From Moraxella sp. ZY210820 (GTDB lineage Bacteria > Pseudomonadota > Gammaproteobacteria > Pseudomonadales > Moraxellaceae), in NCBI RefSeq assembly GCF_030674635.1, contig NZ_CP089978.1, forward strand, positions 930,001-994,000: a stretch of 64,000 bases of DNA, in the 5' to 3' direction. Every line of letters starts with the position of its first letter. Positions within the stretch are counted from its first letter, which is position 1. Shown one piece after another: positions 49,709-56,093 of this stretch. The position numbers and the translations under genes are program-made. Below the pieces are notes generated by a model, which saw only the letters and a list, made by a program, of their open reading frames with translations, was not told the DNA's origin and made no database searches.

Positions 49709-50192
49709 ATGGCGTGTATTTTTTAAAAACAAAATGCAAACAGGCAAAGATTTTTACAATGGCACAGAAGCGATGATGTGGGCGAATTATCTCACTGCAA
49801 AACAAATCACTAAACGTGAATTTTTGGCAGCGAAAACTGCAAGCCTTGATTTAGATTTTCCGCCCAACAACCCAAGGGAATTTTTAGATTTAGGGCGTGT
49901 TGATGAGTTTATGGACGTGTATCAAGCGTACATTGAAGCGACACATAATCGCTATCCAACGGCTGAAATTTATGAAACGGCTTGCCGTGTGGGTATGTAT
50001 GAATTACGTAGTAAAAGCGAAAAGGCCATGTACCCAATTTGGCAGAAATTTTATGAAAAAGTCTGTCAAGAAGTACGAAATGGCAAAGTGTTTACATTGC
50101 CAAAATCGCAGCGGATTGAGCATAAACATGATCCTGTTAGCCCTAGTGTTGCTCAACAATATTTAGCGAAAATGCGGAGAATGGTGGCGTAA
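49554..50192 (+). CDS. Lambda P-like helicase loader
   Basis: 212 residues. The middle and C-terminal parts follow the layout of lambda P: FPPNNPREFLDLGR, then RYPTAEIYETACRVGMYELR and YEKVCQEVRNGKVFTLPKSQ. P proteins load the host DnaB helicase at the origin bound by the O protein. AGGAG six bases before the ATG at 49554 supports this start, although it makes the first 52 codons overlap the O-like gene in another frame. An internal ATG near codon 21 is an alternative. Confidence 0.75.
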   Translation: MKHASQIQITKALANTNSDCMMNYEHTAMTSEQQTTQPTQALLMAITEIFAEWRVFFKNKMQTGKDFYNGTEAMMWANYLTAKQITKREFLAAKTASLDLDFPPNNPREFLDLGRVDEFMDVYQAYIEATHNRYPTAEIYETACRVGMYELRSKSEKAMYPIWQKFYEKVCQEVRNGKVFTLPKSQRIEHKHDPVSPSVAQQYLAKMRRMVA

Positions 50193-50392
50193 TGACAATA
50201 CAAGTAACCAATGCTGAGATTGATTTATCGCAAACTGATTTACAAATATGCAGTTATGAAACTACAGAAAATATTGAATTAGTTTTTGTAGATAAAAAAA
50301 TGTACGGTGAAAAAGTTAAATTGTTACTTAATCATGAACAAGCTAAATATCTACATCAGCGTTTAAGTGATTATTTGAATGATGATGAATAG
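50192..50392 (+). CDS. Hypothetical phage protein, 66 aa
   Basis: Its ATG overlaps the stop of the P-like gene (TAATG). A small soluble acidic protein (MTIQVTNAEIDLSQ, then HEQAKYLHQRLSDYL near the end). The last part suggests a short helix bundle. No family recognised. Confidence 0.65.
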   Translation: MTIQVTNAEIDLSQTDLQICSYETTENIELVFVDKKMYGEKVKLLLNHEQAKYLHQRLSDYLNDDE

Positions 50393-50501
50393 TCAAAATG
50401 TTTTTTTAATCTGTTGTTTGCTGTTGCTATCGTTTGCAACGGTGGCAAGTGGCGAAAATCAACCACAGGCAAATAGTTATTATTGGGCGGTCAGAAAATG
50501 A
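50382..50501 (+). CDS. Small exported peptide, 39 aa
   Basis: Tandem ATGs at 50382/50385 lead to MMNSQNVFLICCLLLLSFAT, then VASGENQPQANSYYWAVRK. It has a hydrophobic core and an apparent signal-peptidase site near VASG. It overlaps the end of the 66-residue gene and its TGA overlaps the ATG of the next gene (ATGA), a coupling seen along this operon. Too short for many gene finders. Possible small periplasmic or membrane peptide; function unknown. Confidence 0.5.
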   Translation: MMNSQNVFLICCLLLLSFATVASGENQPQANSYYWAVRK

Positions 50502-50755
50502 ATATTGAAGATATACGCAGATTTAATTTTTATATCAACAATCAAAATAAATTTGTTGAGAAAAAATTAGATACTGAACATTTACTTGTGATTTATGCAG
50601 AGCGTAGTGTTGATGATTTGTGTGATGAATTATCTTATCTAAAAACAATAACGCTCAAATCAAGCAAAGAATATCGATATATTGAATGCTTGCAAGATAT
50701 GATTAACGTGCGTGAATTGACCGATTATCTTGACAGATTATTTGGTATGGCGTAA
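50498..50755 (+). CDS. Hypothetical phage protein, 85 aa
   Basis: The ATG at 50498 (MNIEDIRRFNFYINNQNK) is preferred to a TTG at 50483, because it overlaps the preceding stop as ATGA. A soluble acidic helical protein (HLLVIYAERSVDDLCDELSY). No family recognised. Confidence 0.62.
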   Translation: MNIEDIRRFNFYINNQNKFVEKKLDTEHLLVIYAERSVDDLCDELSYLKTITLKSSKEYRYIECLQDMINVRELTDYLDRLFGMA

Positions 50756-50760
50756 GAAAA

Positions 50761-51069
50761 ATGCGTAAGTATATTCACATTGCATATAAATATCTTCCAA
50801 ATAATCGCAGCTGTGGCAATATTGATTTAGACAAATGTGAAAATGGCGATATTTTGATTATTGATGAAGAATATGAACATGAGATGGAATGTTCGTATTG
50901 TAAAAATTTAGAGCCATCTCGTTGTTATTATGCTTATTTAAGACCAAACGAAATTGAATATATTTGCATTCGTTGTTTTACTCGAGAGCAACAAAATATA
51001 TTTTACAGAAATCCAGTTTTATATCATGCCGATGAGACTTTTTTCTTAAAGCGTGATTTTAATTTTTAG
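50761..51069 (+). CDS. Hypothetical phage protein with two CxxC pairs, 102 aa
   Basis: Contains MECSYCKNLEPSRC and YICIRCF, two CxxC pairs about 26 residues apart, likely a zinc ribbon. There is no other recognisable motif. It lies between the replication genes and the VRR-NUC gene on the same strand. Confidence 0.62.
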   Translation: MRKYIHIAYKYLPNNRSCGNIDLDKCENGDILIIDEEYEHEMECSYCKNLEPSRCYYAYLRPNEIEYICIRCFTREQQNIFYRNPVLYHADETFFLKRDFNF

Positions 51070-51080
51070 GTAGTGAAGAG

Positions 51081-51521
51081 ATGAAACGCAAAATTAAACA
51101 ACAACAAAACCAACGCAGACGGCAACAGCGTAATAACTGGGATATGCTGAAAACTAAGGCAAAACGTAGTGAAGATGATGAACAAATCGCAGTCATGCAA
51201 TGGGCAAAGCTACAAAATTACAAAGATGGCAAAGTGGCGGATTATTTACATCATAGCCCGAACGGTGGTAGTCGTAATGTCATTGAAGCAAGCAAATTTA
51301 AGCGTATGGGCGTGATGAAAGGTTTTCCTGATTTGTTTTTGTTTGTGCCTGATCAAGGTTATCACGGCTTATTGATTGAACTTAAAGCAGAAAATGGACG
51401 ATTACAACCCACGCAAAAAATTGTGTTAAATCGTATGGCTGAATTGGGTTATCGTTGTAAAGTGTGTTTTGGTGCTGATCAGGCGATTGGCGAAATTAAA
51501 AATTATTTGGGGTTAGATTAA
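51081..51521 (+). CDS. VRR-NUC domain nuclease
   Basis: 146 residues. A VRR-NUC domain follows a basic N-terminus (MKRKIKQQQNQRRRQQRN). Core motifs are HHSPNGGSRN, KGFPDLFLFVPD and LLIELKAENGRLQPTQ, giving the PD-(D/E)xK catalytic set. It is a Holliday-junction or structure-specific nuclease by family. In phages with this layout it takes the place of a RusA-type resolvase before the antiterminator gene. Confidence 0.88.
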   Translation: MKRKIKQQQNQRRRQQRNNWDMLKTKAKRSEDDEQIAVMQWAKLQNYKDGKVADYLHHSPNGGSRNVIEASKFKRMGVMKGFPDLFLFVPDQGYHGLLIELKAENGRLQPTQKIVLNRMAELGYRCKVCFGADQAIGEIKNYLGLD

Positions 51522-51928
51522 TGAATTGGTCAAAATATAGTTTAGATGAGTGGCTTGAGCAATTTGGAGCGTGGTGTGAAAGTTGTCGTATGCAGACTGG
51601 TCATTATCCAGATAATTTACAAGTGAATTTAATTGATAAATTAATGGTTGAAACGGGGTACAAAAAATTACCTACACACAAAAATACAGTTGAATTGAAA
51701 ATCTCTGATGATGAAGCGTTGCAAGTACAAGATTTGATTTTGAGTGTTTATCGCCGTGCAGATAATGACATGAAACAATCGCTTAAATATCTGTTTAATC
51801 ATTTTGTACATGGCTATTCTTTGCGAAAAATTGCAGATATTTGTGAAATTTCTAAACATGAAACTGAACGTAAAATATACGGTGCAAAATGTTTTATCAC
51901 AGGTGTGTATAATTTTATCAGAATTTGA
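51521..51928 (+). CDS. Q-like antitermination protein
   Basis: 135 residues. Starts on the stop of the nuclease gene (TAATG). The C-terminal half has a helix-turn-helix (SLRKIADICEISKHETERKIYGAKCFI) of the type found in phage antiterminator Q proteins of the RinA/sigma-like class. It is the last gene of the rightward early operon. A strong promoter begins inside its stop codon and is followed by a terminator, the expected site of action. Confidence 0.78.
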   Translation: MNWSKYSLDEWLEQFGAWCESCRMQTGHYPDNLQVNLIDKLMVETGYKKLPTHKNTVELKISDDEALQVQDLILSVYRRADNDMKQSLKYLFNHFVHGYSLRKIADICEISKHETERKIYGAKCFITGVYNFIRI

Positions 51929-51953
51929 CTGTCCGTACAGAATATGCTATATT
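51925..51953 (+). promoter_or_regulatory. Late promoter (pR'-like)
   Basis: TTGACT at 51925-51930 and TATATT at 51948-51953 are separated by exactly 17 bases. The -35 overlaps the stop codon of the Q-like gene. The transcript would start near 51960. Confidence 0.75.
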
Positions 51954-51994
51954 TATGCTATAGTGGTCGTAGTGTAAGCAAAATCACTAAATTT

Positions 51995-52023
51995 AAGCTC
52001 AATCTGAATGGTTGGGCTTTTTT
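51995..52023 (+). terminator. Leader terminator (tR'-like)
   Basis: A 10-bp stem AAGCTCAATC (51995-52004) with GGTTGGGCTT (52010-52019), two G-U pairs, followed by six T. It lies about 35 bases past the inferred late transcript start, the layout of lambda pR'-tR'. Confidence 0.85.
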
Positions 52024-52324
52024 ATTGTCTGTAAATTGACCAATTACAGAATGCACAGCTTGCTACTTACACAGCAAGTATCAAAGAACAGTCCGATTAG
52101 GTGAGTTGGTCGCACCGCAGTGTGTTGTTGAAAATTTATATATTTGCCTTTGTGCATTGAGTTGAATGTGTGGATTTTCTTTTGTCTTTATCATTATTTT
52201 GAGTTTAAGGCAATAGTGAAAGGGTTAAACCCTTTAATTATTATCTTAAACCCATTATGCAAATTAACAATTCTAAATAGAATTTTGATAATTCTAAATA
52301 GAAATTAAGTCATTCTAAATAGAA
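52024..52324. other. 301-bp noncoding stretch in the late leader
   Basis: No open frame worth calling. It contains short hairpins (CTTGCT/AGCAAG at about 52051-52070 and AAAGGG/CCCTTT at 52219-52235). Three palindromes at 52270-52325 are listed separately. Confidence 0.6.
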
Positions 52325-52325
52325 T
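52270..52325. promoter_or_regulatory. Three palindromic sites at 21-bp period
   Basis: ATTCTAAATAGAAT occurs at 52270-52283 and 52312-52325, and with one change at 52291-52304. Each is a 6-2-6 palindrome, and starts are exactly 21 bp apart, on one face of the helix. The last overlaps the stop codon of the minus-strand HTH gene. Confidence 0.75.
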
Positions 52326-52549
52326 TATTGAGTAGATTTTTCATCGTTTACTAGGCATTCAATAGCAAATTGCACCGTGTAGGGCATAGGGCGATAATTT
52401 GGGTCGTCTGTGCGAACTAAATAATAACGCATCATTCTTTCCGATACGCCCAAAATATGAGCAGTCTTGCGTTGTGAAAGCCCTGCTTTTTCAAGCAAGG
52501 CTCTGATGTAGGTTGGGTCTGGGTTGTGGTTGTCAATGTGGGGTTTCAT
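52325..52549 (-). CDS. HTH transcriptional regulator, 74 aa
   Basis: A helix-turn-helix (KAGLSQRKTAHILGVSERMMRYYLV) in a small protein of 74 residues. TTGGAG precedes the ATG by seven bases. It lies beyond the terminator of the gene at 52593, so it is probably a separate unit. Three regular palindromes directly after its stop may be its own sites, or those of another regulator. Confidence 0.72.
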   Translation of the reverse strand: MKPHIDNHNPDPTYIRALLEKAGLSQRKTAHILGVSERMMRYYLVRTDDPNYRPMPYTVQFAIECLVNDEKSTQ

Positions 52550-52558
52550 TATTTACTC

Positions 52559-52586
52559 CAAAAAAAAGCCCCATGATTAGGGGCTT
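52559..52586 (-). terminator. Intrinsic terminator of the LPD29-like gene
   Basis: A 7-bp stem AAGCCCC (52566-52572) with GGGGCTT (52580-52586), followed on the minus strand by TTTTTTT. Confidence 0.82.
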
Positions 52587-52592
52587 GGTTGA

Positions 52593-53018
52593 TTATAAAC
52601 TTGCCCAAAACTCTTCGCCACGTCCAAATTCATTCTTTACAATATTCATCATAAGTTTATAAATGCGGTCGGTGCGTGAGATGTCATCAAGTGATGTTTT
52701 TGGCTCATTGAATTTCGTGTGCAAATAGTCAAGTGCTTTTTGATAAATACTATCATCAATTTCATTTGAAACTAGAACATAGCCGACTTGTGGCAAATCT
52801 TTGTTTAGATTGTCAGTAACATAGATGTCAGTCATACCGTCAAAATGCCCGTATTGGTGAGCTTTTGCGATAGTTTTAACTTCTGCTACTGTAGCAGGCG
52901 AAGCATTTACTAATTTAATGGTAACACAGTCAAAATCTTTAGCTTTAACCGTTGCTGTAATGCCTTTGGCTTTCAATGTTTGGCGAATTGCTTTCGCTGT
53001 TTGGGTGTGCTTGTTCAT
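52593..53018 (-). CDS. LPD29-like phage/plasmid accessory protein
   Basis: 141 residues. The pattern AKAIRQTLKAKGITATVKAKDFDCVTI, then ASPATVAEVKTIAKAHQYGHFDGMTDIY, fits the large polyvalent protein associated domain 29 (LPD29) family, which occurs on mobile elements with no proven role. The promoter is near-consensus and carries an operator-like palindrome in its spacer. It has its own terminator, so the gene is expressed alone, leftward, against the late transcript. Confidence 0.7.
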   Translation of the reverse strand: MNKHTQTAKAIRQTLKAKGITATVKAKDFDCVTIKLVNASPATVAEVKTIAKAHQYGHFDGMTDIYVTDNLNKDLPQVGYVLVSNEIDDSIYQKALDYLHTKFNEPKTSLDDISRTDRIYKLMMNIVKNEFGRGEEFWASL

Positions 53019-53069
53019 GATACTAACCTCTTGGTTTACGACTGCAACCTATTTGCTGTCTATGAGTAT

Positions 53070-53098
53070 ATTGTAGAATACTTTTGTATTCATGTCAA
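53070..53098 (-). promoter_or_regulatory. Promoter of the LPD29-like gene with operator in the spacer
   Basis: Minus-strand TTGACA (plus 53093-53098) and TACAAT (plus 53070-53075) are 17 bases apart. The spacer contains the near-palindrome GAATACTTTTGTATTC (53076-53091). Confidence 0.78.
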
Positions 53099-53125
53099 GC
53101 ACAATTTTAAGAAATTTTAGATTTT

Positions 53126-53353
53126 TTAAGATTTTTCTAAATATTCATTGATTTCTTGAATTTCTTTCAAGCGTGTTTGAGCAATGTCTTTTAATTGCTC
53201 TTTCGCCCATGGTGCTAAATTATCTCGATTGTGCCATGATTGCACCGTCTGCCGTGAGATTGATTCACCGTTTGCATTGACTAAGTAATGCCCAACTTGA
53301 GCCATCCACGAACGACCAAATAAGGCTGTGCCAATTTTTTCAATTTCTGACAT
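53126..53353 (-). CDS. Small HTH-type regulator, 75 aa
   Basis: The middle (WMAQVGHYLVNANGESISRQTVQSWHNRDN) reads like a Cro/YdaS-type DNA-binding helix-turn-helix. GGAG lies five bases before the ATG. Its promoter and that of the divergent ASCH gene share a perfect 7-2-7 palindrome. It is the best candidate to bind that operator and the similar one at 53076. An autorepressing moron regulator is inference. Confidence 0.68.
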   Translation of the reverse strand: MSEIEKIGTALFGRSWMAQVGHYLVNANGESISRQTVQSWHNRDNLAPWAKEQLKDIAQTRLKEIQEINEYLEKS

Positions 53354-53370
53354 AAAAACTCCAAAAAAAG

Positions 53371-53413
53371 TTGATTTAGTTTTTATTTTAGCATAGAATA
53401 CTCAAGTATTCAA
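53371..53413. promoter_or_regulatory. Divergent promoters with shared operator
   Basis: Plus: TTGATT (53371-53376), 17-base spacer, TAGAAT (53394-53399), toward the ASCH gene. Minus: TTGAAT (plus 53408-53413), 17-base spacer, TAAAAT (plus 53385-53390), toward the 75-residue regulator. The palindrome GAATACTCAAGTATTC (53396-53411) overlaps both. Confidence 0.76.
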
Positions 53414-53430
53414 ATTATTGAGAATAAACT

Positions 53431-53883
53431 ATGAAAGCAATTAGTGTAAGACAGCCGTTTGCAAATGATATTTGTTTTGGTGAAAAGACGATTGAGCTTA
53501 GAACATGGCAGACAGATTACAGGGGCGAGCTTATCATTTGTAGCAGTAAAGCAGGTGTAAAAACTTGGCTTTTGAGTGATGGTGTGCATTATCAAGCACC
53601 TATAGGCACGACTATTTGCAAAGTAAAATTAGTTGATTGCCGACCAGCAACAAAACAAGACGCAGAATTAGCTTATTGTGAACCTGAAGATATTCAAGAC
53701 GGAATGTGGGCTTGGGTGCTTGAAGATGTTGTAGATTTACAACCAAAATCAGTTAAAGGTAAATTAAACTTTTTTGATGTGCCTGATGATTTAATTGTGC
53801 CATGTGGCGAAAAGTGGTATCACGAGTTTTTAGAGACTGGTAAACCAAACGAAGATAAAGATATTATTATTGATATTGGTTAG
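53431..53883 (+). CDS. ASCH-domain protein
   Basis: 150 residues with an ASCH/PUA-like fold: MKAISVRQPFANDICFGEKTIELRTW at the start, then GELIICSSKAG and GMWAWVLEDV. ASCH domains bind RNA or act as small nucleases or amidohydrolases on modified nucleosides. The function in phages is unsettled. It has its own promoter and a terminator immediately after, so it is an independent unit in a moron cassette. Confidence 0.85.
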   Translation: MKAISVRQPFANDICFGEKTIELRTWQTDYRGELIICSSKAGVKTWLLSDGVHYQAPIGTTICKVKLVDCRPATKQDAELAYCEPEDIQDGMWAWVLEDVVDLQPKSVKGKLNFFDVPDDLIVPCGEKWYHEFLETGKPNEDKDIIIDIG

Positions 53884-53900
53884 ATGAGCTAACCGCAACC

Positions 53901-53924
53901 GACCGCCCTTATGGCGGTCTTTTT
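53901..53924 (+). terminator. Terminator after the ASCH gene
   Basis: A perfect 7-bp stem GACCGCC (53901-53907) with GGCGGTC (53913-53919), then TTTTT. It is followed at once by ATTGGAG, the ribosome site of the next gene. Confidence 0.85.
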
Positions 53925-53939
53925 ATTGGAGAAGTGAAA

Positions 53940-54089
53940 ATGGCAACAAAGAAATACACTCACAAAAAAGTTGGTGCTACTCGTACCGAGCAACGCCGAC
54001 ACGATAGACATCGTGCAGGTTTTGAAAAAGAAATCCGACACATGAAAAATGTATCTCGTCGTAAATCTAATGGCGGTGCAGGCGGCTAA
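53940..54089 (+). CDS. Small basic phage protein, 49 aa
   Basis: MATKKYTHKKVGATRTEQRR, then HDRHRAGFEKEIRHMKNVSR and a Gly-rich end. Very basic, probably nucleic-acid binding. GGAG lies nine bases before the ATG, and its TAA overlaps the next ATG (TAATG). No family recognised. Confidence 0.6.
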   Translation: MATKKYTHKKVGATRTEQRRHDRHRAGFEKEIRHMKNVSRRKSNGGAGG

Positions 54090-54763
54090 TGTCCAACCTG
54101 TTTTATCCTATTCAAGCCCAAGCCAATGTAACCGATAGCGTGATTGTGGCATTTAGTGGCGGTAAGGATAGCGTTGTAACACTTGATTTGTGTTGCCGAT
54201 ACTTTAAAAATGTGTCGGCTTTTTTTATGTACCAAGTCAGTAACCTATCCTTTCAAGAAGCCACAATCAACTGGGCGGAGCAAAAATACGGTATTGAGAT
54301 TGAACGCATACCGCATTTTGAATTGTCTGAATTTTTGGCGTATGGCTCATTTCGTCATTATGATGTCAATTTGCCTATTATTGGCATGAATGATGTTTAT
54401 AACTATGTCAGAATTGTTAATGATATGTGGTGGATTGCAGCAGGCGAGCGTATTTCAGATAGTATTGTTCGCCGTGCAATGATGAAAAAAAGCGGTTGTA
54501 TTGATGAAAAGCGTGGACGGTTTTATCCAATTGCGAATTTTAGCAAAAATGACATCTTGCGGTATATCAAACATCATAAGCTAAAGTACGCTCCAGAAAC
54601 ATCAAGTATGGGGCATTCTTTCCGTTCATTGGCAGGTAGGGATATGTTTATGTTAAGACAGCATTATCCCAAAGATTATGAGCGAGTGAAATCATGGTTT
54701 CCGTATGTGGAAGCATCTATTTTGAATTATGAGTTAAATGAGCTGAAAAATGGCAAAGAATAA
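54089..54763 (+). CDS. PAPS-reductase-like (IbrA/DndC-type) phage protein
   Basis: 224 residues of the adenine nucleotide alpha-hydrolase/PAPS reductase family. The PP-loop SGGKDS is at residues 23-28. Later segments AAGERISDSIVRRAMM and FSKNDILRYI fit the family. Phage members pair with a ParB-like gene, as here, where the two overlap by 14 bases, and as in the E. coli ibrA/ibrB pair. Possible roles are sulfur or nucleotide transfer on DNA or RNA, or regulation; none is shown by the sequence. Confidence 0.82.
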   Translation: MSNLFYPIQAQANVTDSVIVAFSGGKDSVVTLDLCCRYFKNVSAFFMYQVSNLSFQEATINWAEQKYGIEIERIPHFELSEFLAYGSFRHYDVNLPIIGMNDVYNYVRIVNDMWWIAAGERISDSIVRRAMMKKSGCIDEKRGRFYPIANFSKNDILRYIKHHKLKYAPETSSMGHSFRSLAGRDMFMLRQHYPKDYERVKSWFPYVEASILNYELNELKNGKE

Positions 54764-55439
54764 TTTACAAAAAGGCGAACGAGTTACGATGTGGCGTAGC
54801 GAAATTAAACCGCACCCACATAATCCACGCATTATCAATGATGGTAATCGCAAAGCCTTAAAAAAACGTTTAAAAGAAGTCGGAATTTTAGGCACGTCTT
54901 TTGTAGTAAATCAGCCAACAGGTCATTTATTAAGTGGTCATCAGCGTTTATCTATTCTTGATGAAGAGATGAAGTACAAAGATGGTAAAAATGACTATGA
55001 ACTTGATGTGGATTTAGTTTGTGTCAATGAAAAGCAAGAGTTAGAAATGCTTGTGTTTTTCAATAATCCATCTGGTCAGGGCGATTGGGATAAAGAACTA
55101 TTGGCAAAAATCAATCTTGATTTTGATGTGTCTTTTGCTGATATGGGTTTTGATAATCTTGATGTTAATCTAATGTTTGATGGCGATAGTCGTTTTAGTG
55201 CTTTGTTTGAGGATACAGCAGAAGTTAAGCAGGTCAAGCACGATTTGCAAGAAATCAAAGAACACCGAAAAGAAAGCACAGAAAAACTCAAAGAAGCCAA
55301 CAACATTGATTTTTATGTAATGATTGTCTGTGCGAATAAAGATGAAAAAGCACAACTTTTACGCATGATTAAAGTGCCTGAACATGAAAGTTATATTCCA
55401 GTTGGTGCGATTATGCCGTATGTGGAAAGGGGGCAATGA
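54750..55439 (+). CDS. ParB-like (IbrB-type) phage protein
   Basis: 229 residues. A ParB/Srx-type N-terminal domain (MWRSEIKPHPHNPRIINDGNRKALKK, GHLLSGHQRLSIL) is followed by an extension with NNPSGQGDWDKE and a helical C-terminal part. It overlaps the PAPS-reductase-like gene, and terminase follows. The two are expected to work together. No centromere-like repeats were seen that would suggest plasmid partition. Confidence 0.82.
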   Translation: MAKNNLQKGERVTMWRSEIKPHPHNPRIINDGNRKALKKRLKEVGILGTSFVVNQPTGHLLSGHQRLSILDEEMKYKDGKNDYELDVDLVCVNEKQELEMLVFFNNPSGQGDWDKELLAKINLDFDVSFADMGFDNLDVNLMFDGDSRFSALFEDTAEVKQVKHDLQEIKEHRKESTEKLKEANNIDFYVMIVCANKDEKAQLLRMIKVPEHESYIPVGAIMPYVERGQ

Positions 55440-55466
55440 GAAACAACCCCATGGCAAGGGTAAATT

Positions 55467-56093
55467 ATGACAGAAAAAGAGATTTGTGGGGCAAAAAACC
55501 GCAAAGGTGAAATCTGCCAACAAAAACCCATGAAAAATGGGCGTTGTCGTTTTCACGGCGGTAAATCAACAGGCGTAAAAGGCAATCAGAACGCAAGAAA
55601 ACACGGTGCTTACTCTAAATTTTTCACTGATGATGAAAAAGCACAGCTTGATGAATTGGAGTTGGACAATTTAAACAGCGAATTGCAACTGTGCAAAATA
55701 CAGCTTATCCGAGCCTTAGAAGCCCAAGAAAAACAGCTTAAAGCTAATGACAACGATAAGATGGAGTTAATCGCCCAAACCATTCAAGCGGTCAAAGATG
55801 GCGAACAAATCGCACGCCAACAAGTTAATAAATCCTTTGCTAAAACTGACTTTGGGGGCATTATTGACCGTCTTATTGGTCGTATCCAGTCGCTAACTCA
55901 TAGTGTTCAGGATATGCAAAGCAAGGCGATTGATATGGAAATGAAACAGATTGAATTAGATAAACTGAAAGCAAAAGAAGCAGAAAACCAAGCATTGCCA
56001 GTTAAAGTTGTCATTCAAGTGGAAGATGCTCGTAAATATGATGAATCCGAAATTGAACATACCGCAGGCGAAATTCCTGCAAATGCCGAATAA
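55467..56093 (+). CDS. Terminase small subunit
   Basis: 208 residues. The opening CGAKNRKGEICQQKPMKNGRCRFHGGKSTG, then KGNQNARKHGAYSK, is the signature of a common family of phage small terminases that recognise DNA for packaging. A long helical region follows. It overlaps the next gene by about 55 bases and stands just before TerL, as expected. Confidence 0.85.
   Translation: MTEKEICGAKNRKGEICQQKPMKNGRCRFHGGKSTGVKGNQNARKHGAYSKFFTDDEKAQLDELELDNLNSELQLCKIQLIRALEAQEKQLKANDNDKMELIAQTIQAVKDGEQIARQQVNKSFAKTDFGGIIDRLIGRIQSLTHSVQDMQSKAIDMEMKQIELDKLKAKEAENQALPVKVVIQVEDARKYDESEIEHTAGEIPANAE

Noticed and set aside
52024-52140. tRNA or structured RNA in the late leader
   Set aside because: No cloverleaf or T-arm could be formed; only short hairpins are present. 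A small RNA is not excluded.
54750-55439. Plasmid partition gene
   Set aside because: The ParB-like protein has no ParA partner or centromere repeats, and it is overlapped with a PAPS-reductase-like gene in a phage operon.
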